Assembly (NCBI RefSeq): GCF_041080815.1
Contig: NZ_CP160205.1
Location: 2,356,001-2,420,000 of the forward strand
Direction of reading: 5' to 3'
From: Mucilaginibacter yixingensis
Lineage (GTDB): Bacteria > Bacteroidota > Bacteroidia > Sphingobacteriales > Sphingobacteriaceae
DNA length: 64,000 nt
Shown: positions 1 through 8,731 of the stretch, in pieces
How the letters are laid out: every line of letters begins with the position of its first letter
How positions within the stretch are numbered: the stretch's first letter is position 1
Program-made: the position numbers and the translations under genes
The notes under the pieces: generated by a model
What the model was told of the DNA's origin: nothing
Seen by the model: only the letters and a program-made list of their open reading frames with translations
The model's database searches: none

Positions 1-1739
1 TTGCCAACCTGGCGCATACGTTTTTTACCGGCCTTCTGTTTTTCCAACAGTTTACGCTTACGCGAGATGTCACCACCATAACACTTGGCGGTTACGTCTT
101 TACGCATGGCTTTTACAGTCTCGCGGGCGATAATTTTGGCACCGATCGAGGCCTGTATCACAATTTCAAATTGCTGACGTGGCAGCAGTTCTTTCAGCTT
201 TTCGCAGATCTTTTTACCAAAGTCGTACGAGTTACTGCGGTGGATCAATGACGACAAAGCATCCACCGGCTCACTATTCAAACGAATATCCAGTTTTACC
301 AGGTCGCTCTGGCGGTAGCCGGTCTGGTGATAATCAAACGAGGCGTAGCCTTTGGAGATGGTTTTCAACTTATCATAAAAATCAAATACGATCTCACCCA
401 TCGGCATCTCAAAGATCAGCTCAACACGGTCTGACGTCAGATACGATTGGTTAACGATCATCCCCCGTTTCTGGATACAAAGCGACATCACCGGGCCCAC
501 AAACTCACTTTTGGTAATGATAGTGGCCTTTATAAACGGCTCTTCCACAAAATCAATTTTACTTGGATCGGGCAGGTCGCTCGGGTTATTTACCAACAGT
601 TCCTCGCCTTTTGTAGTGAAAGCTTTGTATGACACGTTGGGAACGGTGGTAATCACCGTCATATCGAACTCGCGCTCCAAACGCTCCTGGATGATCTCCA
701 TGTGCAGCATCCCCAGGAAACCACAACGAAAACCAAAGCCCAGCGCTGCCGATGATTCTGGTTCAAAAACCAGCGAGGCATCGTTCAGTTGCAGTTTGGC
801 CATGCTTTCGCGCAGTTCTTCGTAATCCTCGGTGTCAACTGGGTAAATGCCGGCAAAAACCATTGGTTTCACCTCTTCAAAACCTTGTATCCCTTCGGCG
901 CAGGGACGGTCTACCGTAGTAATGGTATCACCTACTTTTACTTCTTTCGCTTCTTTTATACCGGAGATGATGTAACCTACATCACCTGTCTTAATTACGT
1001 CTTTGGGTAGCTGGTTCAGCTTTAAAGTACCTACTTCGTCGGCAAAATACTGGCGTTCGGTAGCAACAAATTTCACCCTGTCACCTTTCCTTATTTCACC
1101 ATTCACTACTTTAAAGTAAGCGATGATGCCACGGAAAGAGTTAAATACCGAGTCGAAAATAAGGGCCTGCAGCGGCGCTGTCGGGTCGCCAACAGGGGCA
1201 GGTACACGCTCTACAATAGCACGCAGAATATCATGCACGCCCATGCCGGTTTTACCAGATGCAGCCAGGATATCTTCACGTTTACAACCAATCAGGTCAA
1301 CAATCTGGTCTTTTACTTCCTCTGGCATAGCGCCCGGAAGGTCCATCTTGTTTAATACGGGGATAATTTCAAGGTCGTTCTCTAACGCCAGATAAAGATT
1401 AGAGATGGTTTGTGCCTGTATACCTTGCGATGCATCTACAATAAGCAGTGCGCCCTCGCAGGCAGCAATTGAACGCGAAACCTCGTAGCTAAAATCTACG
1501 TGTCCCGGAGTGTCAATCAGGTTTAAAACATATTTCTGACCATCAAGCACATAGTCCATTTGTATGGCGTGGCTTTTAATGGTGATACCGCGTTCGCGTT
1601 CCAGATCCATATCATCCAGCAACTGAGCTTGTGCCTCGCGCTTGGTGATGGTTTCAGTGTACTCCAATAACCTGTCGGCCAGAGTACTCTTGCCGTGGTC
1701 AATGTGTGCAATGATACAAAAATTACGTATGTGCTCCAT
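1..1739 (-). CDS. lepA: Elongation factor 4 (LepA), 3' end cut by window edge
   Basis: Translation factor GTPase that back-translocates or remodels stalled ribosomes in the cytoplasm. Reading leftwards from an ATG at 1739 the protein begins with the G1 loop AHIDHGKST, followed by switch and [12 protein letters not shown] elements. It runs open to base 1, where the frame ends in KKRMRQVG, the motif close to the LepA C terminus. About 579 codons are present; the family is about 595-600 residues, so only some 15-20 residues are missing beyond the edge. The start sits immediately at the G domain, as in all LepA proteins. The divergent gene at 1822 lies 82 bases away, so this spacer should carry both promoters. 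Identification is firm. Confidence 0.97.
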   Translation of the reverse strand, partial: MEHIRNFCIIAHIDHGKSTLADRLLEYTETITKREAQAQLLDDMDLERERGITIKSHAIQMDYVLDGQKYVLNLIDTPGHVDFSYEVSRSIAACEGALLIVDASQGIQAQTISNLYLALENDLEIIPVLNKMDLPGAMPEEVKDQIVDLIGCKREDILAASGKTGMGVHDILRAIVERVPAPVGDPTAPLQALIFDSVFNSFRGIIAYFKVVNGEIRKGDRVKFVATERQYFADEVGTLKLNQLPKDVIKTGDVGYIISGIKEAKEVKVGDTITTVDRPCAEGIQGFEEVKPMVFAGIYPVDTEDYEELRESMAKLQLNDASLVFEPESSAALGFGFRCGFLGMLHMEIIQERLEREFDMTVITTVPNVSYKAFTTKGEELLVNNPSDLPDPSKIDFVEEPFIKATIITKSEFVGPVMSLCIQKRGMIVNQSYLTSDRVELIFEMPMGEIVFDFYDKLKTISKGYASFDYHQTGYRQSDLVKLDIRLNSEPVDALSSLIHRSNSYDFGKKICEKLKELLPRQQFEIVIQASIGAKIIARETVKAMRKDVTAKCYGGDISRKRKLLEKQKAGKKRMRQVG

Positions 1740-1821
1740 TTGAACTGCAAAAATAGTTTTTTGCCGCAATAAATTAGTATCAATTAACGGATTTGCCTAA
1801 CTTAGTTAGCCATTTACACCT

Positions 1822-2343
1822 ATGAAAAAAATTTTATTGCTTGCAGCTGTGCTGATGCCAATGGTTACATTGGCGCAGACTATCAAAGAATACAAAGCCA
1901 TTAACGGCGTTACTTATCATCTTAATGATACCGTTCGCCTTGGAAAAGGATCAAAAGACACCGGCGGATTTCTTTATATTGAAGATAGGGGGTTGGGGTT
2001 ACCAACACTGCCCGGGGCACGTACCAGTGGCGGCCGTGGTTTGCCAAAAGATTTTGCCAATAGCGGGGTGGTGATTAAAAGCATGCGTAAAATGCAACTC
2101 AACGGCGTTGACAAATATCTGTTTATGGTGAATGCCGGCGGTCCGTTCCGTTTTTCTATGTTTATTGATGACGCCATCCTGGCCTGCGAAGTAGTGCCAT
2201 GTAAAGGCAATACGCAGGAAGCCAACGGCGCACCTGTAGCTGACGTGGCCGACGAAATCAAGAAACTGAAAGGATTAATGGACTCTGGCGCCATCACCAA
2301 AGATGAATATGAAGCCCGCAAAAAGAAACTGCTTAATCAATAA
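1822..2343 (+). CDS. Secreted SHOCT-domain protein of unknown function
   Basis: A 173-residue protein with a clear signal peptide (MKKILLLAAVLMPMVTLAQ, cleavage probably after AQ). A middle part rich in Gly and beta-prone segments follows, and then a C-terminal SHOCT motif (about residues 145-172, LKGLMDSGAITKDEYEARKK). SHOCT is a short helical module found at the ends of many unrelated bacterial proteins, often taken as an oligomerisation or interaction tag. The body of the protein is not recognised. It is transcribed divergently from lepA and is followed 37 bases later by a kinase-like gene. Export to the periplasm or membrane is an inference from the signal peptide. Confidence 0.8.
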   Translation: MKKILLLAAVLMPMVTLAQTIKEYKAINGVTYHLNDTVRLGKGSKDTGGFLYIEDRGLGLPTLPGARTSGGRGLPKDFANSGVVIKSMRKMQLNGVDKYLFMVNAGGPFRFSMFIDDAILACEVVPCKGNTQEANGAPVADVADEIKKLKGLMDSGAITKDEYEARKKKLLNQ

Positions 2344-2380
2344 AGGCTAATGTATATCTTTGGCGCCGGCTGCTAAACAG

Positions 2381-3244
2381 ATGTCTTTTTCCACTCCTTT
2401 AAAAAATGATATAGAAAATCGCCTCGCGGTGAAAATCAAAGACACCAGTGCGGTGAGCGGAGGCGATATCAATCAAGTTTACAGACTAGACACATCATCA
2501 GGCCAGTTTCTGCTTAAAGTGAATAGCAAAGATGCCTTCCCGGGGATGTTTGCGCACGAAGCGCAAGGGTTATCAGCCATTCGTCAAACAGAAACCATTG
2601 CCGTACCTGACGTTATCTACCAGGGCTATGCCGGCAAAGAAAGCTATCTTTTATTAGAGTGGATTGAAACCTGGTACCCAAGCGAGCAAGCTTCCAAAAA
2701 CCTTGGCCGGCAGTTGGCCGCCATGCATGAACATACCGCAGACCTATTTGGCTTTCATCAGGACAATTACATGGGCTCGTTACCGCAAAAGAACAATCGG
2801 CATAAAAGTTGGAGCGATTTTTTTGTTAAGGAACGCTTAAAGCCGATGGTAAAAATGGCTATAGAATCGGGTCAGCTTAATGATAATGACCAGGATGACT
2901 TTGATCAGCTATATGAAAAATTACCTGGTTTGCACCCCGACGAACCGCCCGCCCTTGTTCACGGCGATCTGTGGAGCGGTAACTATCTCATCAACACCAA
3001 AGAGCAACCTTATTTAATAGATCCAGCCGTAAGCTACAGTAACCGCGAGTTTGATATAGCCATGACGGCCCTATTCGGCGGGTTTAACGCCACGTTTTAT
3101 AAGGCTTACAACGATGCTTACCCGCTGCAACCTGGCTGGCAGGGGAGATTAAAAATCTGGAACCTGTATCCGTTATTGGTTCATGTTAATTTGTTTGGCG
3201 GAGGTTATGCCAATCAGGTGCGCCAAATTCTGGCAGCCCTTTAA
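2381..3244 (+). CDS. Fructosamine kinase family protein (FN3K/YniA-like)
   Basis: An aminoglycoside-phosphotransferase-fold kinase of the fructosamine-3-kinase family, which phosphorylates sugar adducts on amines so that they decay (protein deglycation). The catalytic loop LVHGDLWSGN and the metal-binding segment LIDPAVSYSNREFDIAM are both present, and length (287 residues) fits the family. The frame is open from a TTG at 2360, but the ATG at 2381 (MSFSTPLKN) gives the normal N terminus and is preferred. It ends 61 bases from the convergent glycosidase gene. The actual substrate in bacteria is often uncertain. Confidence 0.88.
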   Translation: MSFSTPLKNDIENRLAVKIKDTSAVSGGDINQVYRLDTSSGQFLLKVNSKDAFPGMFAHEAQGLSAIRQTETIAVPDVIYQGYAGKESYLLLEWIETWYPSEQASKNLGRQLAAMHEHTADLFGFHQDNYMGSLPQKNNRHKSWSDFFVKERLKPMVKMAIESGQLNDNDQDDFDQLYEKLPGLHPDEPPALVHGDLWSGNYLINTKEQPYLIDPAVSYSNREFDIAMTALFGGFNATFYKAYNDAYPLQPGWQGRLKIWNLYPLLVHVNLFGGGYANQVRQILAAL

Positions 3245-3250
3245 AAGAAA

Positions 3251-3271
3251 AGGCGCCCTTTTGAGGCGCCT
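3251..3271 (-). terminator. Terminator for the glycosidase gene
   Basis: A perfect 7-bp stem AGGCGCC/GGCGCCT with a 7-base loop. On the minus strand it is followed by TTTTCTTTT, so it suits the leftward gene ending at 3306. The plus-strand side has no T run, so it is probably less effective for the rightward kinase gene. Confidence 0.8.
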
Positions 3272-3305
3272 CCATCCAGGTGTGTTTAATTAATCTAAAA
3301 AACTA

Positions 3306-4967
3306 TTATTGAGCCGATTCTATAAACATCGGTGTTTCTGTTACGGTTACATTTACTTTACCGGCAAGAGTAACTTTGGTGGTTTTGGTCATTGCATCGG
3401 CACCTACCTTGGGGTTGTAAATGTTGGCAGTCAGCGTGGTTTTACCCAGATCAAGCGTATAGGCAGCAGTGCGACCAACCTGATCTGGAACTGTCAACAC
3501 ATACATGGTTTTCTTACCGTTCTGATACTGGTCAACCAATGGATTGGTGCTGATGGTTTTTACATAAGTGTAGGTACCCATTAGTTTAGTGGTCTGCAAA
3601 ATATAATCTGCTGCCGGACGGCGCTGACCATTCTCGGCCAAGCCAGATGTTGAATACTGACCAGCATAGCCCGGATTAGCATCAAACAACTGATAAAAAT
3701 ATACGCTTGCAATGTGGTGACGCATATACAACAATGAAGTACGCAAAATCCAATCAGCTTGAGTAATTAAGGCTGATTTAGTACCGATTGGAATAGCTTT
3801 CTGATAACTGCCCTGGTTAATATCATAACCAGCTTCGGTAACCCAAACCGGCAAATGATATTGATAGGCTACCTTAGTAAATGAATCTGCAATAGTACCG
3901 GCATCTGATAACTCCGGAGCAACACCGGTGCTGGCCGTACGGTGGGTAATTACGCTTCCATTATTAGAGTAATAATGATAGTTTACTACGTCAAAGCATA
4001 AATCTACCGAACCATCTGCACGGGTGCCGCGATTGGTTTTACACCAGGCAATAATACGGGCCACATAATTTGGATCGCAGGTGGCAATACCGCCCATTAC
4101 TACCATCATGTTAGGATCTGCGGTTTTTACGCCTGCATTTTTACCTAGCTTGCCTTTATCGCCATCATAAAAAGCAGAAAGGTTAGCGGCATATTGCTCT
4201 GGTGTTTGTGTTGTTTGCGGGCCTTTCCACCAACGGTCAGGTTCGTTATTACATTCAATGTATTTCACCAGGTTAAGACCTATTTTGACTACGTTGATAC
4301 GATCATTAGTCCAACGCGGACGACTATCTACCGTTACCAGTGATTTATCTACTGCAGCGTTTGATCCATATCGCGCAGCAAACTGAAAGCCCACTTTGGC
4401 CATAGCCAGGTAACTGGCCGGCTTGCTCATATCGGCACCGTAGGGCAGGGGAGCGTTCTCGTCGTCTTGCTGATCTGCGGGATAAGATGCCAGCATCCAA
4501 CGTGGACAGTTTTTCAAATCGGCCAATACAGTAATGCCTTCCTGTTTACAACGAGTATAAATTAAATCATAATCCCAACTGCCATCATTAGTAGGGTCGT
4601 AAGTGTAGTTACCTTCTGTATTTTCCAGCTTATTCCAATTCATGTAATGGCGCACCGCGCTAAATGATTTGATGAGCGCCATGTTGGTCTCATAAATTGT
4701 GGTGCGGTTATTAGGATCAGCCGGGTTTTGCAAAAAATCCCACTCGTAAGAGTTAATGCCAAACATGTTTTTTAATGGCACTGTGGACGCTGTGGTAGTT
4801 TTAGCACCAGAGGTGGTAAGCGACGATTCGGCAGTTATGGCAGAATCAGTCGACACAGGCTTTGACGGCAGCGGTGTTACTCGACAATGCGATGCAAACA
4901 CAGACATCCCGGTGATGAGATAGACCCAAGTTTTTGATGGTAAAATAAAGCTCATAAATGTCATCAT
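3306..4967 (-). CDS. Secreted clan GH-A glycoside hydrolase-like protein
   Basis: About 553 residues from the ATG at 4967 (the frame is open to a TTG at 5000). A hydrophobic N terminus ends in FASHC, so it is exported and perhaps lipid-anchored, though His before Cys makes a poor lipobox. A Thr/Ser-rich linker precedes a TIM-barrel domain. The probable acid/base is Glu242 in ECNNEPDRW and the nucleophile Glu378 in VWVTEAGYD, the two positions expected in clan GH-A (GH5/GH39/GH30-like). A small beta-rich C-terminal domain follows. The exact family and substrate are not recognised; a plant or microbial polysaccharide is likely. No SusC/SusD pair is adjacent, so it is not part of a visible utilisation locus. 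It has its own terminator at 3251-3271. Confidence 0.8.
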   Translation of the reverse strand: MMTFMSFILPSKTWVYLITGMSVFASHCRVTPLPSKPVSTDSAITAESSLTTSGAKTTTASTVPLKNMFGINSYEWDFLQNPADPNNRTTIYETNMALIKSFSAVRHYMNWNKLENTEGNYTYDPTNDGSWDYDLIYTRCKQEGITVLADLKNCPRWMLASYPADQQDDENAPLPYGADMSKPASYLAMAKVGFQFAARYGSNAAVDKSLVTVDSRPRWTNDRINVVKIGLNLVKYIECNNEPDRWWKGPQTTQTPEQYAANLSAFYDGDKGKLGKNAGVKTADPNMMVVMGGIATCDPNYVARIIAWCKTNRGTRADGSVDLCFDVVNYHYYSNNGSVITHRTASTGVAPELSDAGTIADSFTKVAYQYHLPVWVTEAGYDINQGSYQKAIPIGTKSALITQADWILRTSLLYMRHHIASVYFYQLFDANPGYAGQYSTSGLAENGQRRPAADYILQTTKLMGTYTYVKTISTNPLVDQYQNGKKTMYVLTVPDQVGRTAAYTLDLGKTTLTANIYNPKVGADAMTKTTKVTLAGKVNVTVTETPMFIESAQ

Positions 4968-5129
4968 AGTGGCTGTATGTTTTTTGTAGAGTTCGCCCAA
5001 AATTAGCTAAACAGAACCGCATCAAACAGCCGGGTTAACAACCAATAGTTTTACTCTTTTTACGAGGTGGGCAAAAAGTTTGTTCTGGCTTTTGGAAAAT
5101 AATTTTCCCCTAACGATAAGATGCAACGG

Positions 5130-5885
5130 TTAATTGATAAGCTCTAGCAGGCAAACTGTTAGATTAAAACAGAAGTGAATGGCAGATCCATACCATAATG
5201 TCTGTTCCTTGGCACGTACATGAGCCAGGAACAAGGAAAACGGGATCAACCAAAACAAGGAAAGAAACGACAAATGAATAACAGCGAAGAGTAAGGATGT
5301 AATGAAAATAGCCTGTCTTACATCGGTTATAGTACCTAGTTTTTCCAACACATAACCACGATATGCAAGCTCTTCAAACAATGCTGGATAAACTGCTATA
5401 GAGAAAATCATCCAAACAGCACCATGACCATTCTCTCTGAAAAACAAATAATAATAAAGATGCCTGGAAAACAGCTTAACGTTAAGCCAGGTAATTGCAT
5501 AATGTACTAATAATGCAAAACTAAAAGCCACTGCGCAGTAAAGGCACAACTTAGAAAAAGAGAAGTTATTCCATCGCAATAAATAGCGGTTGTTATGCCA
5601 GCCTGCAACAAAAAAAGCTACGGCAATAGCAGCTAAACCACCATCGGCAATAAGCATGCATGTAAAAGTTTGTAAACTTTTTGTAAATGTGAAAAGGCAA
5701 CAGATACCCAACTGCAAAGCGTAGAAAACACCAACCTGCATCAACGATGACATTTTATGCGTTGTTTCCTCGGGGTTTGATTCTACTTGCAAGCTGCCAC
5801 AGCTTTTGCAAAACCGGCTATCGGTAGCAATAGCTGCATTGCAACTGATGCAGGTTGTAACTGTATCTGTTGCCTCGAAATCCAT
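5130..5885 (-). CDS. Zinc-ribbon CPBP-family membrane protease
   Basis: CPBP (CAAX protease and bacteriocin-processing, Abi) intramembrane metalloprotease, about 251 residues. After a short cytosolic zinc ribbon (CISCN...CKSCG, residues about 11-30) come six or more membrane segments. The catalytic motif is FEELAYRGYV (Glu-Glu and Arg), with later His residues in AVIHLS and SAIHF. The ATG at 5885 is chosen: it starts one base after the stop of the upstream gene and places the zinc ribbon at the N terminus; the frame extends further up to 5948. It is co-transcribed with the neighbouring zinc-ribbon protein. Substrates of such enzymes are mostly unknown; bacteriocin self-immunity or signal processing are options. 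Confidence 0.86.
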   Translation of the reverse strand: MDFEATDTVTTCISCNAAIATDSRFCKSCGSLQVESNPEETTHKMSSLMQVGVFYALQLGICCLFTFTKSLQTFTCMLIADGGLAAIAVAFFVAGWHNNRYLLRWNNFSFSKLCLYCAVAFSFALLVHYAITWLNVKLFSRHLYYYLFFRENGHGAVWMIFSIAVYPALFEELAYRGYVLEKLGTITDVRQAIFITSLLFAVIHLSFLSLFWLIPFSLFLAHVRAKEQTLWYGSAIHFCFNLTVCLLELIN

Positions 5886-5886
5886 T

Positions 5887-6435
5887 TTAGGTAAGGTGAG
5901 TTTCTTTCTTAATCTTTTCTGCAGCAATAGCAGCCTTAATACCATCAATTAAGCAGGCGATAATGAAGATTTTAATTAATATACCTTTAATGATATTTAC
6001 CGGGTCATCAATAACCTGTAGGATAATTACTATACCATATAAACTGATACCAGATACCAATGCAGCAAAGGGCTTGCGTTTGCTCCACGCACCCAGAAAT
6101 ATAAATGCGGCGCAAACAATTAAGTCTAAAATAATTCCTGCCATTAAATACGGCGTCCCCCTTAGTTTTATGCCGTCCAGAATAGTTCCTAGTCCTAATA
6201 ACCCGGCGGTGAGGTAAAGCCTTTTGCCAGCTTTGTCAATCTTTTCTTTATAATCAAGCAAATCAATTTCTTTTACTGCAAGATCGGCTTTAAAATTTGC
6301 CTGTTCTTCCTCGGTGCCTTTCAATGGGTAGCCGCAATTATTGCAAAAAGCATCTTCAGACAATACGCTAACGTAGCAGGCGCTGCAATGAGTTACTGTA
6401 GGTGCAGAAGATAAAGCCGGAATGTTTTCTTCCAT
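5887..6435 (-). CDS. Zinc-ribbon membrane protein
   Basis: A 182-residue protein with an N-terminal zinc ribbon (CSACY...CNNCG, residues about 17-38), a charged helical linker and four likely membrane segments in the C-terminal half. No enzyme motif is visible. It is the first gene of a two-gene operon with the CPBP protease, which carries the same kind of zinc ribbon; the shared domain suggests that the two proteins work together or derive from a common module. Function unknown. Confidence 0.8.
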   Translation of the reverse strand: MEENIPALSSAPTVTHCSACYVSVLSEDAFCNNCGYPLKGTEEEQANFKADLAVKEIDLLDYKEKIDKAGKRLYLTAGLLGLGTILDGIKLRGTPYLMAGIILDLIVCAAFIFLGAWSKRKPFAALVSGISLYGIVIILQVIDDPVNIIKGILIKIFIIACLIDGIKAAIAAEKIKKETHLT

Positions 6436-6900
6436 GATGATAAGTGGTTTTAAGTTTCAGTTTTTAATGCAAAGAAGGTAATTCAACAGAACTAGTTAAA
6501 CAGGCCAGAATATAGCTATCGAGTATAAAGATCGGTAGCATTTGTGACCGGGTTTAAGCGTTACTAAAATAACAACTTAATTAATATTTGAAAAATATAT
6601 TGAAGGGAGAAGTGGCGGCAGACGGGAACCATCCTAGTTGGCTAATCCTTTAAACCAGTACATTGTCTGAGATTTTTAAAAGGCCTATCTACGCTAATTA
6701 AAATGTGAATTATTGTTAATAACTCACCAATAAAGGTTAATAACCTGTTTATAAAAACAAGACGGTAGCTATTGACTGGTATTGATGCCTTACCTAACTT
6801 AGATACTATCAAGAACGACGTACTTTGACAGCCTTACGATAAACATTGAGCTAAACGCGTGTAAATCTTAGTGATAGCCACGCAAAAGCCGGGTTATATT
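6436..6900. other. Gene-free spacer
   Basis: No credible reading frame. The spacer holds the upstream region of the leftward zinc-ribbon operon and the region before the putative small RNA. One small hairpin (GCGTG/CACGC, near 6857-6882) is visible. No promoter match to TTTG-N19-21-TAnnTTTG was found by eye. Confidence 0.6.
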
Positions 6901-7171
6901 GAGTTGCCCCGAAAGGTGACTGTTTCGAAAGAGACATGTTATAAAAAGGGGAGTACAACTAATGGGGCATTATACCGCTGTCGGCGCACTACGGTGTTGC
7001 AAGGCAGGTAAAGGGATAACAGGTTTTGCCACTATTCAAAGTTTGCAACAATTAAGAAAACAGGGCAAACCGGTCAAAGAATCAAAGGAATTGATGCCCG
7101 CAGGTTGCTATGGCAGCCAGCGGATGCAGAAAACGGAAGTCAAATCGCAAAGATGAGGCTTCCGTTTTCGT
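6901..7171 (+). ncRNA. Candidate structured small RNA, family not recognised
   Basis: Several helices follow one another. AGTTG/CAACT (6902-6906, 6956-6960) encloses CCCC/GGGG and a TGTTTC/GAGACA hairpin with a GAAA tetraloop (6921-6936). GGTTTTGCC (7022-7030) can pair with GGCAAACC (7064-7071). CCGC-A-GGTTGC/GCAGCC-A-GCGG (7098-7123) has a four-base loop. A terminator follows at 7131-7167. Two stems contain U-G pairs that exist only in plus-strand RNA. A 64-codon frame (6962-7156) overlaps but has atypical composition and I do not believe it. The 5' end is a guess. It could also be the remnant of a mobile intron or leader. Confidence 0.4.
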
Positions 7172-7175
7172 TTTT
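7131..7175 (+). terminator. Terminator of the candidate small RNA
   Basis: A 9-bp perfect stem AAACGGAAG/CTTCCGTTT (7131-7139, 7159-7167) with a 19-base loop, followed by TCGTTTTT on the plus strand. There is no annotated plus-strand gene upstream except the doubtful small frame, which is the reason to suspect an RNA gene here. Confidence 0.6.
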
Positions 7176-7198
7176 ATAGGAGTTTTAGCAGGGTGCAT

Positions 7199-8128
7199 TT
7201 ATAGCACATAGAACACAGCATTGGTACCGGCAACGGTGCTGGTTTTATCAGCCTCGGTGCTGGTTTCATTTTTCAGCATCTGGTTCAAATCGCGCTCAAT
7301 ATTACGACTGATAGTGGTGGTTGGCGTGTCCGTAGGCTTATTTTCAAATGGATCCTGTAAATGGATGGCCATTTTCTCAATCAAAAACAACGATGATGAG
7401 ATAGCAACTACTAGCGGAATCTGGAATATGCCAAAAAACTCTGTCAATCCAAAAGGCATCAGAATTACAAATAACAACACCAGCACGTGGATATAGAAAC
7501 TATAAGTAACGGGAAACACCGTGTTTTTAATCCGCTCGCAGCCGCCCATTGCATTTGAGAAACGGGTGAGGGTTTCATCCAGTGCTACTTGCTGATACTC
7601 GTTAATCCAGTTCATACGCATAGCTATCCGCAGATCATCAGCGTGACTTTCCATCAGTGCTACTGGCACATGTTTTATACCATTTAAGGCCCGATATTCA
7701 TCGTCAGACAGGTATTTACCCAAGCCCTGCTGTGCATTTTGTCCGCGAAGGTGATGGCTCAACGCATGGCACCAGGCCATTTGGCGTTTAATCATTCGCT
7801 CTTTTAACTGCTGTTTATCGGCGTCGCCATAAGCGTTGTCAATGAATGACAGCACCTGACGCGCGAACGAACGCGAATCGTTTACAATAGCGCCCCACAA
7901 TGTGCGGGCTTCCCACCAACGGTCATAGGCCTGATTAGACCTGAACGCTAACAACAGCGATATGATGGTGCCTAATATACCCGGGATAGCCAGCGGAATA
8001 GAAATACCCTGCAGTTTAAAATAGCTGTGCGCTGCATACACCGCTGTTGAATAGATGGTTAGAAAAATCATCTCCATCTTTATTTTACCGAACACATAAC
8101 TGAACGGTACATTCTTTTTTAATAGCAT
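7199..8128 (-). CDS. Bestrophin family ion channel protein
   Basis: Bestrophin/UPF0187 (YneE-like) membrane protein of 309 residues, a pentameric anion or cation channel in the inner membrane. The N-terminal half has the diagnostic LLAFRSNQAYDRWWEAR segment after two membrane helices. Two further hydrophobic segments lie at about residues 205-250, and the tail is soluble. It is the second gene after a Usp-like gene with a 12-base gap, so the two are probably one operon. A link to ion stress is possible but unproven. Confidence 0.93.
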   Translation of the reverse strand: MLLKKNVPFSYVFGKIKMEMIFLTIYSTAVYAAHSYFKLQGISIPLAIPGILGTIISLLLAFRSNQAYDRWWEARTLWGAIVNDSRSFARQVLSFIDNAYGDADKQQLKERMIKRQMAWCHALSHHLRGQNAQQGLGKYLSDDEYRALNGIKHVPVALMESHADDLRIAMRMNWINEYQQVALDETLTRFSNAMGGCERIKNTVFPVTYSFYIHVLVLLFVILMPFGLTEFFGIFQIPLVVAISSSLFLIEKMAIHLQDPFENKPTDTPTTTISRNIERDLNQMLKNETSTEADKTSTVAGTNAVFYVL

Positions 8129-8140
8129 AATTCTAAAAGT

Positions 8141-8629
8141 TTAAACGGTTTCTGGTTCTAATACAGTTAATGGCGCTTGCTTTGGCAGCTCAAACAATGG
8201 TTTGTTCAAATCTATCGTCAATACATTTCTGCCACTGCGGTTAATAAAAGCGTCCGGATCGAGGCTCCTTTCGGTCAGCAATTCATAGTCCAGATCTTTC
8301 AGCGTAACAATGGTATCTACATTATTGGCATCCAGGTAATTTTTGAAAGCGGCCATGGTATTGCCGTAGAAAAATTCGATACGAATATCCTGAATGCTAT
8401 CGGCGTAAGATTTGCGCAGGTTATGACAGGTGCGATAAAAATCGTCGGATATAAAACGGTTCTCGGCAGAGCGGCGCGAGAGCATCAGCAGTTCGCCCAC
8501 AGAGTCGGTAATACCTACCAGGTGTACCATCAAGATATTCAGCTTCTGCGGATGGAAGCGATGAACAAGCTGAGGCACGCAATGCGTGGTCTCTAACTGG
8601 AAATCGGTTGGAATGAGCAATGTTTTCAT
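8141..8629 (-). CDS. Universal-stress-protein-like protein
   Basis: A 162-residue soluble protein starting MKTLLIPTDFQLETTH, which matches the first strand and loop of the Usp fold, with an alternating alpha/beta pattern later (VDTIVTLKD). The ATP-binding G-x2-G-x9-G-S/T signature of UspA is not evident, so it may be a non-ATP-binding branch. Its gene precedes bestrophin by 12 bases and follows the sensor kinase gene on the same strand. The role is unknown; stress or ion signalling would fit the neighbours. Confidence 0.6.
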   Translation of the reverse strand: MKTLLIPTDFQLETTHCVPQLVHRFHPQKLNILMVHLVGITDSVGELLMLSRRSAENRFISDDFYRTCHNLRKSYADSIQDIRIEFFYGNTMAAFKNYLDANNVDTIVTLKDLDYELLTERSLDPDAFINRSGRNVLTIDLNKPLFELPKQAPLTVLEPETV

Positions 8630-8731
8630 AAAGGCTTTTTTTAGTTTGTTCTACATTTGTTATAATACAAGTGTAGCCCGCACTTCTAAAGGCCTTCTAA
8701 GAAACTTATTAGAATTTGATGAGAAAACGCA

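Noticed and set aside
1..1395. Several plus-strand frames at the left edge
   Set aside because: They are antisense shadows of lepA, which shows clear family motifs in the minus frame.
7061..7123. c-di-GMP-I (GEMM) riboswitch
   Set aside because: The string ACAGGGCAAACC and the later GGCAGCCAG recall GEMM, but the conserved GACGCAAAGCC core and tetraloop are missing, and no plus-strand gene follows.
6962..7156. 64-residue protein in the orphan RNA region
   Set aside because: No recognisable family, it overlaps strong helices, and its last codons lie within the terminator stem. Kept only as a note.
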